Assembly: GCA_001816645.1 (NCBI GenBank) | Contig: MHCO01000020.1 | Span: 12,235-21,012 of the forward strand | Source: Candidatus Woykebacteria bacterium GWB1_45_5 | GTDB lineage: Bacteria; Patescibacteriota; Microgenomatia; Woykebacterales; RBG-16-39-9b | DNA: 8,778 bases | Reading direction: 5' to 3' | Shown here: positions 4,899 to 8,778 of the stretch, piece after piece | Layout of the letters: the number at the start of each line of letters is the position of its first letter | Position numbering within the stretch: position 1 is the stretch's first letter | Made by a program: the position numbers and the translations under genes | Notes under the pieces: generated by a model | Told to the model about the DNA's origin: nothing | The model's database searches: none | What the model saw: only the letters and a program-made list of their open reading frames with translations

Positions 4899-5617
4899 CC
4901 GTTTTCCTCCAAAGACAAAAAGGCCTCTTCCAAATTTTTCGATCTTGTCTGCGCTAACAATTCTTCAATTTTTCCTTGGGCCAAGAGCTTACCATTCCGC
5001 AATAGTGCCAGTTCATCGCAGCGGGCAGCCTCATCCATTACGTGAGTTGATAAAACAATACTAACCCCCTGTCTGTTTAAGCTCCCAAAATAAGCCCAAA
5101 ATTCACGCCTTAATGAAGGATCAATTCCGACTGTTGGCTCATCGAGAAAAAGCAACTGCGGTTCATGAATTAAACTAGCCGCCAAGGAAACCCGTTGCCG
5201 CATACCGCCACTCAAAGTGGCAACCGGTGATTTTTCCTTTCCTTCCAATTTAACTAAAGAAATTAACTCCTCTATCCGTTTTCGCTTTTCCCTAGCAGAA
5301 AGGCCATAAATCGCGGCAAAAAAGTCTAGGTTTTCAGCAAGGGTCAGGTCTTGGTACAAAGCATGAGTTTGCGTCATATAACCAATTTTTGCTGCTTTCT
5401 CGCTCCAAGACAAGGAATCGTCGATGATCGCAACTTTGCCGGAATCTGGCTTCAGAATCCCGACCAAAATTCTAATTAGGGTAGTTTTTCCCGAACCATT
5501 TGGCCCAAGCAGTCCAAAGGTGATGCCTTTTTTGACTTGAAGAGTGAGTTCGCTTAAGGCGTGGATGTCTGGCGGAAATTTTTTGTTTAAACCTTCGACT
5601 TCGATGATATTCTCCAT
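4895..5617 (-). CDS. ABC exporter ATP-binding protein
   Basis: Cytoplasmic ATPase that drives the adjacent permease. Counting from the GTG at 5620, all motifs are intact: Walker A GPNGSGKT (39-46), Q-loop Q84 in YMTQTHALY, signature LSGGM (136-140), Walker B LLFLDEP (156-162) with the catalytic Glu, D-loop GIDPSLR and switch His in STHVMDEA (193). The C-terminal part is short (about 240 residues in total), as in the simple CcmA-type exporter ATPases. The start is ATG 5617 or the GTG just before it at 5620. A weak -10 eight bases before the GTG would fit a leaderless GTG start; the choice changes the product by one residue. It is first in a two-gene operon, divergent from amrS across about 95 nt. 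Confidence 0.95.
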   Translation of the reverse strand: MENIIEVEGLNKKFPPDIHALSELTLQVKKGITFGLLGPNGSGKTTLIRILVGILKPDSGKVAIIDDSLSWSEKAAKIGYMTQTHALYQDLTLAENLDFFAAIYGLSAREKRKRIEELISLVKLEGKEKSPVATLSGGMRQRVSLAASLIHEPQLLFLDEPTVGIDPSLRREFWAYFGSLNRQGVSIVLSTHVMDEAARCDELALLRNGKLLAQGKIEELLAQTRSKNLEEAFLSLEENG

Positions 5618-5628
5618 CACTCTTTATT

Positions 5629-5657
5629 AAGATAGCTGTTTTGAGGAAAAAAGTAAA
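5629..5657 (-). promoter_or_regulatory. Candidate promoter of the ABC exporter operon
   Basis: Minus-strand TTTACT (5652-5657, 4 of 6) and TATCTT (5629-5634, 4 of 6) have a 17-nt spacer. The -10 ends 8 nt before the GTG at 5620. Match quality is modest, but the spacing and position agree with the other leaderless-type promoters here. Confidence 0.35.
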
Positions 5658-5674
5658 CCAGAAACAGTCTAACA

Positions 5675-5704
5675 TTTCCACAGAAAGTCAAATCGGATTA
5701 TAAT
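5675..5704 (+). promoter_or_regulatory. Promoter of amrS, leaderless type
   Basis: A perfect TATAAT (5699-5704) lies 9 nt before ATG 5714, with TTTCCA (5675-5680, 4 of 6) at 18-nt spacing as the -35. Predicted start near 5711 leaves about 3 nt of leader and no room for an SD. Confidence 0.55.
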
Positions 5705-5713
5705 ACCCTTGCT

Positions 5714-6745
5714 ATGAAGCCAGCGCTTTTTTGGGAAAAGTTGCCGGGAAATGCTGTCCGTTGTAACCTCTGCAATCATTTTTGCCATATTCAAGAGGGA
5801 TTAATTGGCGCCTGCGGAGTGCGGCAAAATAAGAATGGAAAGTTGTACTCATTAAATTACGGGAAAATCGTCACTGCTCATATCGACCCGGTGGAGAAAA
5901 AACCGCTTTATCATTTTTTACCCGGAACACAGATTTTTTCTATTGCTACAGTTGGCTGTAACTTCCGCTGCCTTTTTTGCCAAAATGCCGATATTTCTCA
6001 AGCCCCAAAACCACAGCAAAGAGAAATTTTTGGGGAAGATTATACCCCGGCGCAGGTTGTTCAGAAAGCAATCGATAATAATTGTCCTTCAATTGCTTAC
6101 ACTTATACCGAGCCAACTATCTTTTTCGAGTTTGCCTACGATTGTGCGAAATTGGCGAATAAGAAAGGTCTTAAAAACGTTTATGTCTCTAATGGTTACA
6201 TGTCAACTAAGGCGCTCAAAATGATTGCCCCCTATTTGGACGCAATCAACATCGATTTAAAATCATTTAGCCCTGAGTTTTATCGCCGGATTTCTGGCGG
6301 ACAACTGGCGCCAGTTTTGGAAAATATTAAACTTTTTCACAAGCTCGGTATTTTAGTAGAGCTAACGACTTTAATTATACCCAGATATAATGACTCAGAA
6401 AAAGAACTCGCACAAATCGCCGAATTCGTCGCCTCCATTGACACAAAAATCCCCTGGCACCTCTCTCGCTTTCACCCAATGTATAAAATGGCCGATTTAC
6501 CGCCAACACCAAAAAAAACTTTAAAGAGAGCTTACGAGACTGGTAAAAAAGCCGGTTTAGATTTTGTCTATGTCTGGGCGCCACCGCAGGACGACGAAGA
6601 ATTTTTTGAAGTCGGTGATACTTTTTGTCCAAAATGCGGCAAGTTGGCGATTGATCGAAAGGGTTGGATCCCAAACTTAGTTAGTGTTGATGAAAGGGGT
6701 AGGTGTAAAAATTGTAAAAGGGGGCTAAACTTAAGGTTAAGTTAG
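5714..6745 (+). CDS. amrS: AmmeMemoRadiSam system radical SAM enzyme
   Basis: A 343-residue radical SAM protein of the type found with AMMECR1 and Memo/LigB proteins. The reaction is not known for this family. An N-terminal Cys cluster (C17, C20, C24, C34 in the pattern CxLCxHxC...EGxxGxCGVR) precedes the radical SAM motif CNFRCLFC (C82, C86, C89), which binds a 4Fe-4S cluster and cleaves SAM. YTYTEPTIFFEF (129-140) and NIDLKSFSPEFYR (179-191) are typical barrel segments. The C-terminal part carries two Cys pairs (C305/C308 and C331/C334) resembling a zinc ribbon or second metal site. All expected cysteines are present. It overlaps no gene, starts a two-gene operon with the LigB-like protein 2 nt downstream, and is divergent from the ABC exporter. 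No AMMECR1 gene is seen here. Confidence 0.94.
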   Translation: MKPALFWEKLPGNAVRCNLCNHFCHIQEGLIGACGVRQNKNGKLYSLNYGKIVTAHIDPVEKKPLYHFLPGTQIFSIATVGCNFRCLFCQNADISQAPKPQQREIFGEDYTPAQVVQKAIDNNCPSIAYTYTEPTIFFEFAYDCAKLANKKGLKNVYVSNGYMSTKALKMIAPYLDAINIDLKSFSPEFYRRISGGQLAPVLENIKLFHKLGILVELTTLIIPRYNDSEKELAQIAEFVASIDTKIPWHLSRFHPMYKMADLPPTPKKTLKRAYETGKKAGLDFVYVWAPPQDDEEFFEVGDTFCPKCGKLAIDRKGWIPNLVSVDERGRCKNCKRGLNLRLS

Positions 6746-6747
6746 CT

Positions 6748-7365
6748 ATGTTAGTATTCGCGTCGATTTGTCCTCATCCACCAATAATTTTGCCCGAAAT
6801 CGGCGGGGCGGAATTGGTAAAAGTCCAAAGAACCGTCGAGGCAATGAAGAAGCTGGCAAAGATCTTTGAAAAAGCAAACCCGGAAAAGGTCGTTATTATT
6901 TCTCCCCACCCAACACCAGGGCACGGCGCTCAAGTCCCTCTTTTTTATTTACTGAAAAACCTACCAGATTTGCCAATGGAGGAGCTTTCCATTACTTTTG
7001 ATTCTTACAAAGATCACTACGAATGGGGTAAAAAAGAAGGGAGAAAATATCAGGCCAACCCTGCGAGAATTGCTTTTGTTGCTTCTGGGGATCTTTCTCA
7101 TCGACTAAAAGAGGAGGGGCCTTACGGTTTTCACCCGGCTGGACCAGCGTTTAATCAAAAGTTAGTTAAATTGATAGAAGATAAAGACAGAAAGGGAGTC
7201 TTGAACCTTGATCCAGACTTAATCGAAAACGCTGGTGAGTGTGGCCTTCGTTCAATCTGCTTTCTTTTTGGCGTTCTAGACAACCAAAAATATCAACCAG
7301 AAATTCTTTCTTACGAAGGCCCCTTTGGGGTTGGTTACCTAGTCGCCAATTTTAAGATCCAATAA
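6748..7365 (+). CDS. LigB/Memo-like AmmeMemoRadiSam protein with internal deletion
   Basis: A 205-residue protein matching the class III extradiol dioxygenase (LigB/Memo) fold used in AmmeMemoRadiSam proteins. Conserved parts: CPHPP near the start (H10), VIISPH (49-54), VASGDLSHRL (111-120), FHPAGPAFNQKL (128-139), GECGLRSI (163-170) and SYEGPFGVGYLVA (188-200). Relatives have about 60-70 residues between SPHG and a downstream D-H-G-x-x-VPLxxL motif. Here SPH is followed after only four residues by GHGAQVPLFYL (58-68), so that block is missing in frame. The protein ends where fused relatives continue into an AMMECR1 domain. Candidate metal ligands H10, H54, H59 and E/C 164-165 remain. Its start is 2 nt after the amrS stop, and its last 14 nt overlap the convergent nnrD. 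Whether it still folds as usual is open. Confidence 0.85.
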   Translation: MLVFASICPHPPIILPEIGGAELVKVQRTVEAMKKLAKIFEKANPEKVVIISPHPTPGHGAQVPLFYLLKNLPDLPMEELSITFDSYKDHYEWGKKEGRKYQANPARIAFVASGDLSHRLKEEGPYGFHPAGPAFNQKLVKLIEDKDRKGVLNLDPDLIENAGECGLRSICFLFGVLDNQKYQPEILSYEGPFGVGYLVANFKIQ

Positions 7366-8158
7366 TTTCTTTGAGGGTTTTTGGTATTTCGTCTACTAAA
7401 TCGGAGGCGTTGTAGTAGTATGAAACTTTTTCCTTCAGCCGGTCGCCAGCAGTTCCGTTAATAAACACGCCAGCATAGGCCGCCAAAAATAAATCATTTT
7501 TACAAGCCAGCGCCGCAATTAAACCAGCCAATACATCGCCCGTCCCTCCTTTAGTCATCCCAGCATTACCAGTGGTATTTACCCTCAATTCCTCCCCATC
7601 GCTAACGTAATCTTCGACGCCTTTGAGGACAACAATACAACTATATTTCTTCGCCATTCGAATAACTGTTTCTTTAGAAGCGTCGATCCCAAAAAGTTCC
7701 CTGAACTCCTCGCTATGGGGAGTAACAACGCAGTTTTTATTTAACAAGCTTTTATCCAAAACTATCAAAGAATCGGCATCGAGAACCAACTTTTTATCGG
7801 GAAATTTTTTTAGAAGACCGTTTGTTAATTGTTTAGTTTCTTCACATACCCCAAGACCGGGACCAATCAGAATGCAGTCTGATTTTTCCGCGGCACTAAT
7901 AACCTCCCCTCGTGGTACAGCAATAAAATCACAAAGTTCGCTTTTCATCTTCTTAATCAACTCATTATTCTCCGGTACCGAGGAAAAATAAACTAGATCG
8001 ACTATTTTTGAAGCAACTTTCGCGGCGAAAAGCGGCGCCCCGTGGAATTTTTTACTCCCACCAACTATCAGCACCACACCACTTTGCCCTTTATGAGAAT
8101 CGGTTGGCGGTTGATATAAATTTTTAACTACCTTGCTGTCAATTTTTTCTTCAACCAT
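7352..8158 (-). CDS. nnrD: ADP-dependent NAD(P)H-hydrate dehydratase
   Basis: A metabolite-repair enzyme that uses ADP (ATP in eukaryotes) to dehydrate damaged NADHX or NADPHX back to NAD(P)H. The 268-residue ribokinase-like fold shows all family motifs: KGQSGVVLIVGGS (23-35), HGAPLFAA (39-46), LIGPGLG (97-103), LDADSL (126-131), TPHSEEF (146-152), and the nucleotide and catalytic block NTTGNAGMTKGGTGDVLAG (194-212) with the conserved Asp at 208. The N-terminal YjeF/NnrE epimerase domain often fused to this enzyme is absent, so this is the stand-alone form. It starts 6 nt after the LRR gene stop, with no SD, suggesting co-transcription and perhaps reinitiation. Its 3' end overlaps the LigB-like gene by 14 nt, tail-to-tail. 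Confidence 0.95.
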   Translation of the reverse strand: MVEEKIDSKVVKNLYQPPTDSHKGQSGVVLIVGGSKKFHGAPLFAAKVASKIVDLVYFSSVPENNELIKKMKSELCDFIAVPRGEVISAAEKSDCILIGPGLGVCEETKQLTNGLLKKFPDKKLVLDADSLIVLDKSLLNKNCVVTPHSEEFRELFGIDASKETVIRMAKKYSCIVVLKGVEDYVSDGEELRVNTTGNAGMTKGGTGDVLAGLIAALACKNDLFLAAYAGVFINGTAGDRLKEKVSYYYNASDLVDEIPKTLKEIIGS

Positions 8159-8164
8159 AAGGTG

Positions 8165-8776
8165 TTAGGTAATCGGGTGCGAAGTAGTTTCGAGTCTTGT
8201 ATTTGGCAGCAGCTTATCTAACTCCTGGACAGATTTTTGATCATCAGAAATCGGGCTGCCCCTAATATCCAGCACTTTTAGATTATTTAAATTTCTGATT
8301 TTATCTGAAATTTTATTAATGTTTCCTGGAATAACTAACACTTCCAAATTAGCAAACTGACTAATTGAATCTGGAACTTCGGTAAATTCGCCGAAAATAT
8401 ATAAATACTTCAGGTTTTTAAGTCTTGACAGCTCGGAAGGAAAATCTTTCAACTCTGTACCCAAACTTAATGATTGGAGAGTCGGCACTTCAAAAATTTC
8501 TTGGGGCAATTTTTCAGTTAAATGCATCTCAGTTAAAGGCAGATTTAAAATCCGAAGGTTTTTTAACCTTGGTAGAATCGGGATAATTTCTTTAACAGGA
8601 AATTTGCTATTTATTACTTCTAAAGCTTCAAGGTTAGTTAAATCAGTGTTAATTGTTGGAGAGACGCTACCTCCTCCTTCAAAATGTAAATTTTTGATTT
8701 TGCTGAGTCCTTTTGGTAAAGCTGGAAATTTACGTGAGCTATTGATTTCTAATCTTTGAAGGTTGCTTAGAGAAGA
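8165..8776 (-). CDS. Leucine-rich repeat protein, 5' end cut by window edge
   Basis: The frame stays open from the stop at 8165 to the right edge, giving 203 residues. The ATG at 8527 is an internal Met in the middle of a repeat, so the true start lies outside. At least seven leucine-rich repeats of about 20-26 residues are visible, with the LxxLxxLxI core: SNLQRLEINS, SKIKNLHFEG, TNLEALEVIN, PRLKNLRILNL, PTLQSLSLGT, SRLKNLKYLYIF, ANLEVLVIPGN and NNLKVLDIRG. Several turn with LPxx or VPDSI-type links. The chain ends shortly after the last repeat (LDKLLPNTRLETTSHPIT). LRR proteins form curved protein-binding scaffolds; the partner and cell location cannot be read because the N-terminus is missing. 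It is upstream of nnrD by 6 nt. Confidence 0.88.
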   Translation of the reverse strand, partial: SSLSNLQRLEINSSRKFPALPKGLSKIKNLHFEGGGSVSPTINTDLTNLEALEVINSKFPVKEIIPILPRLKNLRILNLPLTEMHLTEKLPQEIFEVPTLQSLSLGTELKDFPSELSRLKNLKYLYIFGEFTEVPDSISQFANLEVLVIPGNINKISDKIRNLNNLKVLDIRGSPISDDQKSVQELDKLLPNTRLETTSHPIT

Positions 8777-8778
8777 AA

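Noticed and set aside
6375..6674. 99-residue minus-strand frame inside amrS
   Set aside because: It is antisense to conserved amrS coding sequence and shows no promoter, SD or family motif.
7623..7991. 122-residue plus-strand frame inside nnrD
   Set aside because: It is a shadow of the intact nnrD gene, whose motifs account for the sequence.
1..8778. CRISPR array, transposon, tRNA or rRNA genes
   Set aside because: I found no regularly spaced repeats, transposase motifs, terminal inverted repeats, or tRNA-like T-loop and acceptor pairing by eye on either strand.

Overview
The window reads like a small-genome bacterium of the Patescibacteria (Candidate Phyla Radiation) type. It is moderately AT-rich, uses the standard code with no internal TGA reassignment, and mixes recognisable enzyme families with orphan membrane proteins and small unknown genes. 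It has a two-gene AmmeMemoRadiSam-like cluster of a form I associate with that group. The taxonomic guess is inference: there is no rRNA, tRNA or ribosomal protein gene here to fix it.

Layout. 1-740 (+): 3' part of a DUF4349 envelope protein, closed by an intrinsic terminator. 866-1057 (+): a 63-residue orphan with a strong Shine-Dalgarno (SD) site and a near-perfect terminator. 1149-2586 (-): a nitroreductase, then a separate pair of small membrane-anchored proteins of unknown function. 2737-3211 (-): a hicB-hicA toxin-antitoxin module in which the toxin gene carries a one-base frameshift in an A run. 3349-3772 (-): a 91-residue orphan with a clear promoter, a strong SD and a structured 3' region. 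3795-5620 (-): an ABC-2 exporter, ATPase then permease, with ATGA overlap. 5714-7365 (+), divergent from it: a radical SAM enzyme (amrS type) followed 2 nt later by a LigB/Memo-like protein that lacks about 60-70 internal residues. 7352-8776 (-): the repair enzyme NnrD preceded by the 3' part of a leucine-rich-repeat gene, tail-to-tail with the LigB-like gene.

Gene expression. The first genes of five transcription units (nitroreductase, 174-aa anchor protein, hicB, ABC ATPase, amrS) have a candidate -10 box only 6 to 10 nt before the start codon and no SD site, as expected for leaderless or nearly leaderless mRNAs. The two orphan genes and the internal ABC permease gene have good SD sites. 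Three of the minus-strand upstream regions share a diverged sequence that appears to hold promoter elements.

I see no transposase, insertion sequence, CRISPR array, tRNA or rRNA. The observations most worth checking are the frameshifted hicA, the internally deleted LigB-like protein and the leaderless/SD split.
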